A stretch of 64,000 bases of DNA from contig NZ_MTBC01000001.1 of the NCBI RefSeq assembly GCF_002072105.2, positions 558,001-622,000 on the forward strand, given 5' to 3'. Positions 1-10,382 of this stretch are shown in pieces. This stretch comes from Croceivirga radicis. GTDB taxonomy: Bacteria > Bacteroidota > Bacteroidia > Flavobacteriales > Flavobacteriaceae. The first letter of the stretch is position 1, and every line of letters begins with the position of its first letter. The notes below the pieces were generated by a model that ran no database searches, was not told where the DNA came from, and saw only the letters and a list, made by a program, of their open reading frames with translations. A program made the translations under genes and the position numbers.

Positions 1-37
1 GTCAACTAAAAGTATAAGAATACTTCCATATTTCCGT

Positions 38-45
38 TACTTTTG
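38..45 (+). promoter_or_regulatory. Probable -7 element of the glmS promoter
   Basis: TACTTTTG fits the Bacteroidota primary-sigma -7 consensus TAnnTTTG and lies about 40 bases before the glmS start codon. No clear TTTG element is visible 19-21 bases upstream, so the call rests on the -7 box alone. Confidence 0.5.
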
Positions 46-86
46 TGTTGAACTACTTACTATTAACATTAATTTGAACTATAAAT

Positions 87-1934
87 ATGTGTGGAATTGT
101 TGGCTACATAGGTCATAGGGATGCTTATCCCATAATTATAAAAGGCTTACAAAGGTTAGAATATAGAGGTTATGATAGTGCCGGTATCGTTTTATTTGAT
201 GGTAAAGGCACTAAATTGGCTAAGACTAAAGGTAAAGTAGAAGACCTTATTAAAAGGTCCAAAGAATCCATAAGTTTAGAAGGCAAACTAGGTTTGGGGC
301 ACACTAGATGGGCAACCCATGGTGTTCCTAATGATGTAAATTCGCATCCGCATTATTCTAATTCAGGCGAGTTGTGTATTATACACAACGGCATTATCGA
401 GAACTATGAATCGATAAAAACAGCGCTTACCAAAAGAGGGTATACCTTTAAATCAGATACAGATACAGAAGTGCTTATCAACTTAATAGAAGAAGTTAAA
501 AAGCAAGAGGGTGTAAAGCTGGGAAAAGCTGTTCAAATTGCGCTAAATCAAGTGGTAGGCGCCTATGCCATTGCGGTTTTTGATATAAATAAACCAGATG
601 AGATAGTTGTTGCAAAATTAGGTAGCCCATTGGCCATTGGTATTGGAGAAAACGAATACTTTATAGCATCAGACGCATCTCCTTTTATAGAGTATACCAA
701 TAATGCTGTTTATCTGGAAGACGAAGAAATGGCAATTATTAGATTGGGTAAAGAAATTAAACTTAGAAAAATAAAGGATGATGCTATTGCGTATCCTAAT
801 ATTCTTGAGCTTCAGTTAAACTTAGAAGAGATAGAAAAAGGGGGTTACGACCATTTTATGCTCAAGGAGATTTACGAGCAGCCAAGGGCAATCTTAGATA
901 CGTATAGGGGTAGGTTGCTTGCGGATCAAGGGATTATTAGAATGGCCGGTATTGACCAAAACCTTGAAAGATTTACCAATGCGAACAGAATTATAATTGT
1001 TGCTTGCGGTACATCTTGGCATGCTGGTCTGGTAGCAGAGTATATTTTTGAAGATTTAGCAAGAATACCCGTAGAGGTTGAGTATGCGTCTGAATTTAGA
1101 TATAGAAATCCCGTAATTACCGAGAAAGATGTTTTAATCGCAATTTCACAATCCGGTGAAACTGCAGATACCTTGGCTGCAATTAAAATGGCTAAAGAAA
1201 AAGGCGCTTTTGTGTTCGGGGTATGTAATGTGGTTGGCTCTTCCATTGCTAGAGAAACTCATGCTGGTGCCTATACACATGCTGGCCCTGAAATTGGTGT
1301 GGCTTCAACTAAGGCGTTTACTACGCAAATAACGGTATTAACCCTTATCGCTTTAAAACTAGGAAAAGCAAATGGAGCTTTGTCTGAATCTAAATTTCAT
1401 GAATACCTAACTCAGTTAGAGGGTGTGCCCGCTAAGGTAGAAAAGGCCTTGGAATCCAACGCAATTATTGAGGAAATTGCCGCGGTGTATAAAGATTCTC
1501 CAAACTGTCTCTATTTGGGTAGGGGGTACAATTTTCCAGTGGCTCTTGAAGGTGCTTTAAAGCTAAAAGAGATTAGTTACATACATGCAGAAGGTTATCC
1601 GGCAGCAGAGATGAAACACGGACCAATAGCTTTGATAGATGAGCAAATGCCTGTAGTGGTTATTGCAACCAAACGTGGACATTATGAAAAAGTAGTAAGT
1701 AACATACAAGAAATAAAATCACGGAAGGGAAAGATAATCGCAATAGTTTTTGAAGGCGATACTGTTGTAAAGGGAATTGCAGACCATGTTATAGAAGTTC
1801 CAGAAACAATAGAATCTTTATCTCCGCTATTAACAACTATTCCCTTGCAATTATTATCGTATCATATTGCTTTAATGAGAGGCTGTAATGTAGATCAACC
1901 TAGAAACTTGGCAAAATCTGTTACCGTAGAATAA
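87..1934 (+). CDS. glmS: Glutamine--fructose-6-phosphate aminotransferase (isomerizing) GlmS
   Basis: Makes glucosamine-6-phosphate from fructose-6-phosphate and glutamine, the first step to UDP-GlcNAc for peptidoglycan and LPS; cytoplasmic. The start MCGIVGYIG places the nucleophile Cys right after the initiator Met, as in class II glutamine amidotransferases (residues 1 to about 220). Two SIS sugar-isomerase domains follow, seen as GTSWHAGLVAEY and GRGYNFPVALEGALKLKE, and the end NLAKSVTVE is the usual GlmS C-terminus. Length (615 residues) is normal. The gene stands alone with its own promoter and terminator. No glmS ribozyme is seen in the short leader. Confidence 0.97.
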   Translation: MCGIVGYIGHRDAYPIIIKGLQRLEYRGYDSAGIVLFDGKGTKLAKTKGKVEDLIKRSKESISLEGKLGLGHTRWATHGVPNDVNSHPHYSNSGELCIIHNGIIENYESIKTALTKRGYTFKSDTDTEVLINLIEEVKKQEGVKLGKAVQIALNQVVGAYAIAVFDINKPDEIVVAKLGSPLAIGIGENEYFIASDASPFIEYTNNAVYLEDEEMAIIRLGKEIKLRKIKDDAIAYPNILELQLNLEEIEKGGYDHFMLKEIYEQPRAILDTYRGRLLADQGIIRMAGIDQNLERFTNANRIIIVACGTSWHAGLVAEYIFEDLARIPVEVEYASEFRYRNPVITEKDVLIAISQSGETADTLAAIKMAKEKGAFVFGVCNVVGSSIARETHAGAYTHAGPEIGVASTKAFTTQITVLTLIALKLGKANGALSESKFHEYLTQLEGVPAKVEKALESNAIIEEIAAVYKDSPNCLYLGRGYNFPVALEGALKLKEISYIHAEGYPAAEMKHGPIALIDEQMPVVVIATKRGHYEKVVSNIQEIKSRKGKIIAIVFEGDTVVKGIADHVIEVPETIESLSPLLTTIPLQLLSYHIALMRGCNVDQPRNLAKSVTVE

Positions 1935-1960
1935 TTTTATAAAAGTAAATAAGTCTTAAA

Positions 1961-1983
1961 CCGTCCAATTGGACGGTTTTTTT
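1961..1983 (+). terminator. Rho-independent terminator of glmS
   Basis: Perfect CCGTCCAA/TTGGACGG inverted repeat followed by a run of T, 26 bases after the glmS stop codon. Confidence 0.85.
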
Positions 1984-2025
1984 ATGAATTATCTATTAAT
2001 AAAGGGGATTAATTGAAAAAAAAGT

Positions 2026-2041
2026 ATTATGCATGCATAAT
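2026..2041. promoter_or_regulatory. 16-bp perfect palindrome upstream of a TonB receptor gene
   Basis: ATTATGCATGCATAAT is a perfect 8+8 palindrome flanked by an A-tract and a T-tract, about 100 bases before the receptor start codon. It could be a dimer-binding operator or a weak hairpin. No known regulator consensus was recognised. Confidence 0.3.
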
Positions 2042-2138
2042 TTTTTAGAATTTGCATTGTGGGAATTTCAAAAAAATGTATCTTCCAACCTGATAAATTA
2101 ACTTTTTTTTAAACTAACTTAATACAAATACTTAACGG

Positions 2139-4952
2139 ATGAGAAGAATTCTATTCGCATTAGTTTTGCTTATTAGTGGTTCTGTATTGGCCCAGACAAC
2201 CGTGTCTGGTACTGTGGTGGACCAAAATAATGAGCCAGTTCCCGGAGCCAATGTTGTGGTTGTAGGTGTAGCAGAAGGAGCCGTTGCCGACTTTGATGGT
2301 AATTTTACGCTGACTAGTACTTTAAACCCACCATTTCAAATTAAAGTTTCAAGTGTAGGTTTTGACGAGGCTACCGTACAGATTACAAAGAACAATCAGG
2401 TTGTGAACGTAACCATAAATGAAAGTTCTACTTTATTGGATGAGATTGTAATTTCTGCATCTAGAACGCCAGAAAGATTGTTTGAGTCTCCTGTTTCAGT
2501 AGAGCGTTTTGGTTTAAGAGAAATTAAGAATACTACTGCGGAATCTTTCTACGGGGGTCTGCAAAATTTAAAAGGTGTAGACATAAACACCAATAGTTTA
2601 ACTTTTCAATCGGTTAACACAAGAGGTTTTGCCACATTCGCCAATAACCGTTTTTTACAATTGGTAGATGGTATGGATAATACGGCGCCAGGTCTAAACT
2701 TTGTTTTAGGAAACTTGGTAGGTATGTCAGAATTAGATGTGCAGAGCGTGGAAATTTTACCTGGTGCTTCATCTGCGCTTTACGGTGCAGGGGCGTTTAA
2801 TGGTATCTTATTTATGAGAAGTAAAAATCCATTTGATTTTCAAGGAATTAGTGCGTATGCCAAAACTGGGATCACTTCTCAGGAAGCTGCTGGTGATAAC
2901 CAGTATTACGATGTAGGTATTCGTGCAGCTCATGCGTTTAGTGATAAAGTAGCAGTTAAAGCTAATTTTTCTTTTTTACAGGGTGAAGATTGGCACGCCA
3001 ATAATTATACAGATTTAAATAACCCTGGTGCGGACCGTTCCAATCCTGGATATGATGGATTAAATGTATATGGTGACGAAGTAAGTACAACGTTAAACTT
3101 TGATGAACTTGCAGGCTTGCCTTCTGGAACCGTTGGTTCGGCTTTTGTTACAAGAACTGGTTATGAGGAGCGTGATTTAGCTAATTATAATGCGCAAAGC
3201 GTAAAATCTGATTTTGCTCTGCATTACCGTCCTTGGGGTAATGATTTCGAAATAATTTTAAACAGTAGAATTGGTAGGGGTACAACTATCTACCAAGGAG
3301 CTAACAGATATTCTGTTGCTGGATTTAAAATGCAACAACATAAAATTGAATTGAAGAACGACAACTTCTTCCTTCGGGGATATATCGTTTCAGAAAATTC
3401 TGGGGATGCTTATGACACTAGGTTTGCCGCAATCAATATAAATAGAAGATGGAAGCGAGATGCTCCAAATCCAAATAATCCTAATGAACCATCTTGGTTT
3501 GGAGATTATGCTGGAACATATATTCGAACTTTCTTGGGATTAGTTCAAGGTCAAGGTCTATCTAGAGAAGATGCTTCGGTTCAAGCGCATGCGGCTGCAA
3601 GAGCTGCTGCTGATACGGGAAGGTTAATTCCCGGAACCCCTGAATTCCAAAATGCGTTTAACTCTGTGGTAACTGACGGTGATTTGACAACAGGTGCCAA
3701 ATTTATAGATAACACCAAATTTCGTCATGTTAATGGTAATTATAATTTAGCTCACTTAATCAATGATTGGGCAGATATCCAAGTTGGCGGCTCTTTTAGA
3801 GAATATGAGCTAAGTTCCAATGGAACTATTTTTACGGATTATGATGGTCCAATAACCTACAATGAGTTTGGGGCCTATGCGCAATTGCAAAAGAAATTTG
3901 CGGATGATCGCTTAAAACTGACTTTGTCTGGTAGATATGATAAAAATGAGTTCTTTGATGGATTCTTGTCTCCTAGAGCAGGTATTTCTGCAACTTTGGG
4001 TGAAAATAGAAACCATAACATTAGAGCTTCCATTCAACAAGGTTTCCGTAACCCAACCACGCAGGATTTGTTCATTGGATTAAATGCTGGTAGGGCCATT
4101 TTAGTGGGTTCTGCCCCAGATAATTTAGATAGGGACGTAAGAACGTTTAGTGTAAGTGATAGAGGTCAAGAAGACTTTGGGCAACCTGCAACTGTAGAGG
4201 TAGTAGGCAGGGCAGCTTACGAAAACTCCTATACTGCTTCGTCTGCTCAAGCTTTTGCATTAAGTAGAGATGTTTCTGATTTACAGGTAGCAAATCCAGA
4301 TATTATTAAACCAGAAGAGATTACTGCTGTTGAATTGGGTTACAGAACGCAACTAGGTAAATTTACCATAGATTTAAGTGGCTACTATAACAGTTATAAA
4401 AACTTTATAGCTAATGTTAATACTGTTGTGCCATTTTATGGAGAAGCAGGTGATGGGGGCTTGTCTGCCATTGCTCTTGCAAACGAAGATTTTCAGGTGT
4501 ACCAAGCCTATACCAACTCAGATGTAAACATTAATTCTTGGGGTGCAACCGCTGGTGTTGATACAAAAATCTTCGGAAATTTTGATTTGGGTGTAAATTA
4601 TACCTACGCGGATTTGGATTTTGATAAAGCGTCAAATCCAGATTTTAGAACCAATTTTAACACACCAAAACATAAGGTTAAAGCTTCTTTTGGAAATACG
4701 GAATTATTTAAAAATTTCGGATTTGGAATAAACTATAGGTGGAGTGATTCTTTCTTCTGGGAAGCTTCTTTTGCAGATGGGGATGTGCCGGCTTATACAG
4801 TCTTAGACGCACAAATCAATTATACGGTACCATCTATTAAATCTATCTTTAAGGTAGGCGGGAGCAATATTTTAGGAGAAGAATATTATACAGCTTTCGG
4901 TAGTGGTAATATTGGATCTATATTCTTTGTTTCTTGGACAATTAATCCTTAA
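2139..4952 (+). CDS. TonB-dependent outer-membrane receptor with carboxypeptidase-like N-terminal domain
   Basis: Probable outer-membrane active transporter driven by TonB-ExbBD; substrate unknown. A signal peptide (cleaved after about residue 18, VLAQ) is followed by a carboxypeptidase-regulatory-like beta-sandwich (about 20-105, with VSGTVVDQNNEPVPGANV), a plug domain (about 110-230, with DEIVISASRTPERLF and YGAGAFNGILFM) and a beta-barrel to the C-terminus. Length is 937 residues. No SusD partner lies next to it, so it is not a classical SusCD polysaccharide system. The gene is alone between two terminators. The upstream palindrome at 2026-2041 may control it. Confidence 0.88.
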   Translation: MRRILFALVLLISGSVLAQTTVSGTVVDQNNEPVPGANVVVVGVAEGAVADFDGNFTLTSTLNPPFQIKVSSVGFDEATVQITKNNQVVNVTINESSTLLDEIVISASRTPERLFESPVSVERFGLREIKNTTAESFYGGLQNLKGVDINTNSLTFQSVNTRGFATFANNRFLQLVDGMDNTAPGLNFVLGNLVGMSELDVQSVEILPGASSALYGAGAFNGILFMRSKNPFDFQGISAYAKTGITSQEAAGDNQYYDVGIRAAHAFSDKVAVKANFSFLQGEDWHANNYTDLNNPGADRSNPGYDGLNVYGDEVSTTLNFDELAGLPSGTVGSAFVTRTGYEERDLANYNAQSVKSDFALHYRPWGNDFEIILNSRIGRGTTIYQGANRYSVAGFKMQQHKIELKNDNFFLRGYIVSENSGDAYDTRFAAININRRWKRDAPNPNNPNEPSWFGDYAGTYIRTFLGLVQGQGLSREDASVQAHAAARAAADTGRLIPGTPEFQNAFNSVVTDGDLTTGAKFIDNTKFRHVNGNYNLAHLINDWADIQVGGSFREYELSSNGTIFTDYDGPITYNEFGAYAQLQKKFADDRLKLTLSGRYDKNEFFDGFLSPRAGISATLGENRNHNIRASIQQGFRNPTTQDLFIGLNAGRAILVGSAPDNLDRDVRTFSVSDRGQEDFGQPATVEVVGRAAYENSYTASSAQAFALSRDVSDLQVANPDIIKPEEITAVELGYRTQLGKFTIDLSGYYNSYKNFIANVNTVVPFYGEAGDGGLSAIALANEDFQVYQAYTNSDVNINSWGATAGVDTKIFGNFDLGVNYTYADLDFDKASNPDFRTNFNTPKHKVKASFGNTELFKNFGFGINYRWSDSFFWEASFADGDVPAYTVLDAQINYTVPSIKSIFKVGGSNILGEEYYTAFGSGNIGSIFFVSWTINP

Positions 4953-4980
4953 GAGTATCAACTTATTATAAATAAATAAA

Positions 4981-5005
4981 GGGCATTCAATGGAATGCCC
5001 TTTTT
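4981..5005 (+). terminator. Terminator after the TonB receptor
   Basis: GGGCATTC/GAATGCCC hairpin with a 4-base loop and a T run, 28 bases after the stop codon. Confidence 0.85.
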
Positions 5006-5030
5006 AGTTTTGCAAAAAAAGAATAGGAAG

Positions 5031-5062
5031 TTTCTATATAAGAATGTAATAACCTATCTTTG
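5031..5062 (+). promoter_or_regulatory. Promoter of atpD-atpC
   Basis: TTTC at 5031-5034, 20 bases, then TATCTTTG at 5055-5062, a full match to the Bacteroidota -7 box. The leader to the atpD ATG would be about 55 bases. Confidence 0.6.
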
Positions 5063-5110
5063 CGCCCGAAAAAATAGCGTTCTCGTTCCGTTAGGAATTG
5101 AATTAATTGA

Positions 5111-6631
<1,521 letters not shown>

Positions 6632-6718
6632 TATTTGAGGTGCGGCTTAAATGGGTTAGATTGTGTTATTTAAGGTTTAACCTACCTAAGCTTACTTCTA
6701 ACTTTTAATAGATAATAG

Positions 6719-6997
6719 ATGTATTTAGAAATAGTATCTCCAGAGGCCACTTTGTTTTCGGGCGATGTTACTTCGGTAACGGTTCCAGGAATTAATGGTG
6801 AGTTTCAAATGTTGGCAAATCACGCACCTATTGTATCGCTATTGCAAGAAGGAGACGTGAAAATTCAAGGAAACATAGAAATTGCCAAAGCGTTTAAGGA
6901 TAAGTTTTTAAAGGCAAGTAATGGAGATGTGGTTTTACCTATAAAAAGTGGAACCATAGAAATGAAGGACAACAAAGTTATTGTATTGGCAGATTAA
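6719..6997 (+). CDS. atpC: F1 ATP synthase subunit epsilon (short form)
   Basis: Central-stalk subunit that couples and regulates the F1 motor. The N-terminal beta-sandwich is typical (MYLEIVSPEATLFSGDV and PGINGEFQMLANHAPIVSLL). At 92 residues the protein lacks the C-terminal two-helix domain that inhibits ATP hydrolysis in longer homologues; short epsilon subunits are usual in Bacteroidota. It follows atpD in the same transcript and ends 26 bases before a bidirectional terminator. Confidence 0.95.
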   Translation: MYLEIVSPEATLFSGDVTSVTVPGINGEFQMLANHAPIVSLLQEGDVKIQGNIEIAKAFKDKFLKASNGDVVLPIKSGTIEMKDNKVIVLAD

Positions 6998-7023
6998 TTA
7001 TAAATACAAACAATATATATAAG

Positions 7024-7050
7024 GCCCAACTATACATTAGTTGGGCTTTT
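7024..7050. terminator. Bidirectional terminator between atpC and the acetyltransferase gene
   Basis: GCCCAAC/GTTGGGC stem with a 9-base loop and a T run on the plus strand. It lies between convergent genes and touches the stop codon of the minus-strand gene. Confidence 0.75.
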
Positions 7051-7577
7051 TATTTTAATGCTATTAAAGACCACTCTTTATCATCTGCAATATACTTGGC
7101 TATCTCAACAAACCCAATGGCTTTATGTGCTTTCATAGACCTGGAATTTCTATAGTCTACTTCGGTTATTATACAGGCCAAACCTTTGGGTAGAAATTGT
7201 TTCATGGCGTTGTATAACCCTCTAAATATACCTTTACCACGATGTGCTTTAGCTATGCATATTTGGCCCATGGCCATATAATTGGCATCAGGGAAATACT
7301 TTTCTATCTCTATGAACATTGGCTTTAAAATAGCTATCTCATTCTTAAACTTAGGATGCATGGATAAGGCGTAACCAACTACCTCAGTATCTATTTTCGC
7401 TATAGTGTGCGGGTGTTCACTATTCAATAATTTTAATTCTTCCAGCGTATGTTCTACCGTAACAAATCCTTGTTCGGCAGCTTCTTCTACAGCTATATTC
7501 TTGGCTAAATTATTTTGTTGTAACGCTTTAATTTGAAATATTTCGTCCTCGCTGCTTACTTGGGTGTAGTGTATCAT
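7050..7577 (-). CDS. GNAT-family N-acetyltransferase
   Basis: Probable acetyl-CoA-dependent acetyltransferase of unknown substrate. The acetyl-CoA loop is visible as QICIAKAHRGKGIFRGLYN around residues 105-125 (R/QxxGxG type), preceded by a beta-strand that begins MAMGQI. Near the C-terminus NSRSMKAHKAIGF is the usual GNAT motif B region. Length 175 residues fits a single domain. It is a lone gene with no functional link to atpDC, with which it is convergent. Confidence 0.8.
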   Translation of the reverse strand: MIHYTQVSSEDEIFQIKALQQNNLAKNIAVEEAAEQGFVTVEHTLEELKLLNSEHPHTIAKIDTEVVGYALSMHPKFKNEIAILKPMFIEIEKYFPDANYMAMGQICIAKAHRGKGIFRGLYNAMKQFLPKGLACIITEVDYRNSRSMKAHKAIGFVEIAKYIADDKEWSLIALK

Positions 7578-7777
7578 AATCTAAAATACGTTCTAAATTT
7601 CATATTAAACAACTATAAATTGTAAAGAATAATCCATTTAAATTGTCGTAGATTAAACTTATAAAATTGGTTTCAAAATTTTGATTGTCAATTAGTTCTT
7701 AAACATCATATTATTGTATTTTTCAAAAACAAATTCAGCCTTTGTGTTGAATGTAGTTTAATTTTTATACAATTTGG

Positions 7778-8161
7778 ATGGCTAAAGAGTTGGTTACACT
7801 TGGTAGTTTTGAGTTTTTATCAGACGTGCAGGTAATTAAAGGTAAATTGGAGTCTGAAGGCATTTCGGTTTTTTTAAAAGACGCAAACACAGTAGGTATA
7901 GAACCGTTTGCCTCTAATGCCATTGGTGGAATAAAACTTCAAGTACACCCTGTAGATGAAGAACGGGCAAGGGAAATCTATGACGAAGTACGTTCTTATG
8001 CACAAGACCAAGAAGGAAACCTAATAACATGTCCTAATTGTAAGCGACAAAAATCTGAAGTCTATTACTCTAGAAACACTTTAATGCATAAACTCTTTCC
8101 TTTTTTAGAACCTAAAAAGTATCGTTGTTTGCATTGTAAGTTTATTAGAAGGGCTCAATAA
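7778..8161 (+). CDS. DUF2007-type protein with C-terminal zinc ribbon
   Basis: Function unknown. Residues 1-75 (VTLGSFEFLSDVQVIKGKLE, then GIKLQVHPVDEERAREIYDEV) match the DUF2007 / putative prokaryotic signal-transducing fold, which is PII-like. The last 45 residues hold two Cys pairs, CPNC and CLHC, about 30 residues apart, as in a small zinc ribbon. A -7-like TATTTTTC lies at 7717-7724. The 173 bases after the gene hold no convincing coding sequence. The zinc-ribbon fusion suggests a nucleic-acid or protein contact, but this is inference. Confidence 0.75.
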   Translation: MAKELVTLGSFEFLSDVQVIKGKLESEGISVFLKDANTVGIEPFASNAIGGIKLQVHPVDEERAREIYDEVRSYAQDQEGNLITCPNCKRQKSEVYYSRNTLMHKLFPFLEPKKYRCLHCKFIRRAQ

Positions 8162-8334
8162 ATAGATTTTTGTAACAAAATGAATCTTTTTAATACCAAT
8201 AGCTATAAGAGATGCTTTACAAGCAGTAGAGCGTTATACTTTGGCTTTACCGTAAATCAAATTATCGATTTAAATAAAATGTCTGGATAAGCGTTAATAT
8301 TCTTATCTTGAATTAACCAACTAAACTAACTGTT

Positions 8335-8910
8335 ATGGAAGAATGGTTTACCACACTTACCGTGTTCGAAAAAGTGTATTGGATAGTAGCCGTTATTGGT
8401 TCTATTTTCCTTTTGTTCTTAGTATTTACAACGCTATTGGGTGGTGATGTAGAAGACGCTGGCGATGTAGATGCAGACATTGATGCAGACACGGGCATTG
8501 GATTTCAATTTTTATCCTTTAAAAACCTGGTAGGTTTCTTTACTATTTTCGGATGGTCTGGAATCGCATGTTTGGACAATGGTTTGGCTACAGGTATTAC
8601 CATAGTCATATCCGTTATATGTGGTCTTTTGATGATGTTGGCAATGGCGAGCCTTTTTTACTATTTAGGAAAGATGCAAAGTAGTGGAACGTTACAACTT
8701 AAAAACGCTGTAGACCAGATAGGAGAAGTTTACCTCACCATAGGAGCAAAAAGAAGTAGAATTGGTAAGGTGAGCGTAAACGTACAAGGTACATTAAGGG
8801 AATTACAGGCCTTAACCGATGAAGATCATGATTTAGTACAGGGCAACGTAGTAAAAGTAAAAGACGTAACAGATACTGGAATATTAATTGTTAACCTTTT
8901 AAACCAATAA
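8335..8910 (+). CDS. NfeD/OB-fold-type membrane protein partner of flotillin
   Basis: Three probable membrane segments (about residues 16-36, 65-80 and 85-108) are separated by an acidic loop, GGDVEDAGDVDADIDADTG. The C-terminal soluble part (about 115-191, ending VVKVKDVTDTGILIVNLL) looks like the OB-fold domain of NfeD/YqiJ-type proteins. Such proteins are routinely encoded just before flotillins and are thought to act with them in membrane microdomains. The flotillin gene starts 1 base after this stop codon, so the two are cotranscribed. The fold assignment is by pattern only. Confidence 0.75.
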   Translation: MEEWFTTLTVFEKVYWIVAVIGSIFLLFLVFTTLLGGDVEDAGDVDADIDADTGIGFQFLSFKNLVGFFTIFGWSGIACLDNGLATGITIVISVICGLLMMLAMASLFYYLGKMQSSGTLQLKNAVDQIGEVYLTIGAKRSRIGKVSVNVQGTLRELQALTDEDHDLVQGNVVKVKDVTDTGILIVNLLNQ

Positions 8911-8911
8911 A

Positions 8912-10336
8912 ATGATTACACTACCATTACAATTAGGCGGAGGGGCCACCTTATTGGCCATTGGCTTTGCCATTCTTTTTATGTTTATAATCATTATATC
9001 GTTTATACGGCGGTATAAAAGATGTCCATCTGACCGTATACTTGTGGTTTATGGCAAGGTGGGTTCTGGTAACTCCGCAAAATGTATTCATGGTGGCGCG
9101 GCCTTTGTTTGGCCCGTAATCCAAGATTATGAATATTTAGATTTAACACCCATATCTATAGAAGTAGATTTAAAAAATGCTTTAAGTAAGCAGAACATTA
9201 GGGTTAACGTACCATCTAGGTTTACTATTGGTATTTCTACAGAACCAGGTGTTATGCAAAATGCAGCAGAACGTTTATTGGGTCTTGGTTTGCCAGAGGT
9301 ACAAGATTTGGCTAAAGAGATAATATTTGGGCAACTGCGTTTGGTGGTGGCTTCTATGGATATTGAAGAAATTAACTCTGATAGGGATAAATTTTTGACC
9401 AACATTTCGCAAAGTGTAGAATCTGAGCTTAAAAAAGTTGGTCTAAAATTGATAAACGTAAATATTACGGACATCGTAGACGAATCTGGCTATATTGAAG
9501 CTTTAGGAAAAGAAGCCGCTGCACACGCCATTAACGCCGCAAGAAAGTCCGTAGCAGAAAAGAACAGAGACGGATCTATTGGAGAGGCCAATGCCAAACA
9601 AGATGAACGTACCCAAGTAGCCGCGGCCAATGCTAAAGCCGTAGAAGGTGAAAACGTTGCAAAGATAGATGTTGCCAATTCAGATTCCTTAAGAAGGCAA
9701 CGAGAGGCAGAAGCAGAACGCACGGCAATTGCTTCTGAAAAAGTACAAGCAGCAAAAGCTTTAGAAGAGTCTTATGCCGCAGAGAAAGATGCAGAAATTG
9801 CTAGGGCAGAGCGCGAAAGAAGCTCTCAAATGGCAGATATTGTTGTGCCAGCACAAATTGATAAGCAAAAAGTAGAAATTGAAGCAGAAGCAGAGGCAGA
9901 ACGCATTAGAAGAAAAGCCAAAGGTGAAGCAGATGCAATTTTATTTAAAGCCCAAGCCGAAGCAAAAGGTATGTTCGAGGTATTGACCAAACAAGCACAA
10001 GGTTTAGACGAAATTGTAAAAGCGGCGGGCAACAATCCTAAAGATGCGGTATTGCTACTAATTGCGGACAAACTACCAGAATTGGTAGAAAAACAAGCCG
10101 AAGCTATCAAAAACATCAAAATAGATAAGGTTACTGTCTGGGATTCTGGAAATAGTGAAGACGGTAAAAATTCTACCGCCAACTTTATTTCGGGTATGTA
10201 TAAATCCGTTCCGCCGTTGCAAGAAATGTTTAACATGGCTGGTATGGAGTTGCCAGAATATTTAAAAGGCAAAGATAAAGTTGCTGGCGAACCTTTAGCA
10301 GACCAATCAGAAAAACAAAAACCCACAGAAGAATAG
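8912..10336 (+). CDS. Flotillin-like SPFH/band 7 protein
   Basis: Membrane scaffold of the flotillin (YqiK/FloT-like) family. One N-terminal membrane helix (about 10-33) is followed by an SPFH domain (about 40-230, including GGAAFVWPVIQDYEYLDL) and a long Ala/Glu-rich coiled coil (about 215-385, many AEAEAE-type repeats). A flexible polar tail ends the 474-residue protein. It is coupled to the NfeD-like gene upstream. Flotillins cluster signalling and transport proteins; the cargo here is unknown. Confidence 0.9.
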   Translation: MITLPLQLGGGATLLAIGFAILFMFIIIISFIRRYKRCPSDRILVVYGKVGSGNSAKCIHGGAAFVWPVIQDYEYLDLTPISIEVDLKNALSKQNIRVNVPSRFTIGISTEPGVMQNAAERLLGLGLPEVQDLAKEIIFGQLRLVVASMDIEEINSDRDKFLTNISQSVESELKKVGLKLINVNITDIVDESGYIEALGKEAAAHAINAARKSVAEKNRDGSIGEANAKQDERTQVAAANAKAVEGENVAKIDVANSDSLRRQREAEAERTAIASEKVQAAKALEESYAAEKDAEIARAERERSSQMADIVVPAQIDKQKVEIEAEAEAERIRRKAKGEADAILFKAQAEAKGMFEVLTKQAQGLDEIVKAAGNNPKDAVLLLIADKLPELVEKQAEAIKNIKIDKVTVWDSGNSEDGKNSTANFISGMYKSVPPLQEMFNMAGMELPEYLKGKDKVAGEPLADQSEKQKPTEE

Positions 10337-10351
10337 TTAATTATTCAAAAA

Positions 10352-10378
10352 AGAGACCATTTACCTGTGGTCTCTTTT
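10352..10378. terminator. Bidirectional terminator between flotillin and the MocR-type gene
   Basis: AGAGACCA/TGGTCTCT stem with an 8-base loop, A run before and T run after, placed between convergent genes. Confidence 0.85.
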
Positions 10379-10382
10379 TATT

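Noticed and set aside
926-1246. 106-codon antisense frame within glmS
   Set aside because: Shadow of the highly conserved glmS coding sequence; no independent start region or family pattern.
8180-8290. 36-codon frame between the DUF2007 and NfeD-like genes
   Set aside because: No terminator, clear promoter or recognisable product; composition is that of non-coding DNA. Could not be supported as a gene.
9127-10326. Three antisense frames inside the flotillin gene
   Set aside because: They arise from the repetitive Ala/Glu codons of the coiled coil on the opposite strand.
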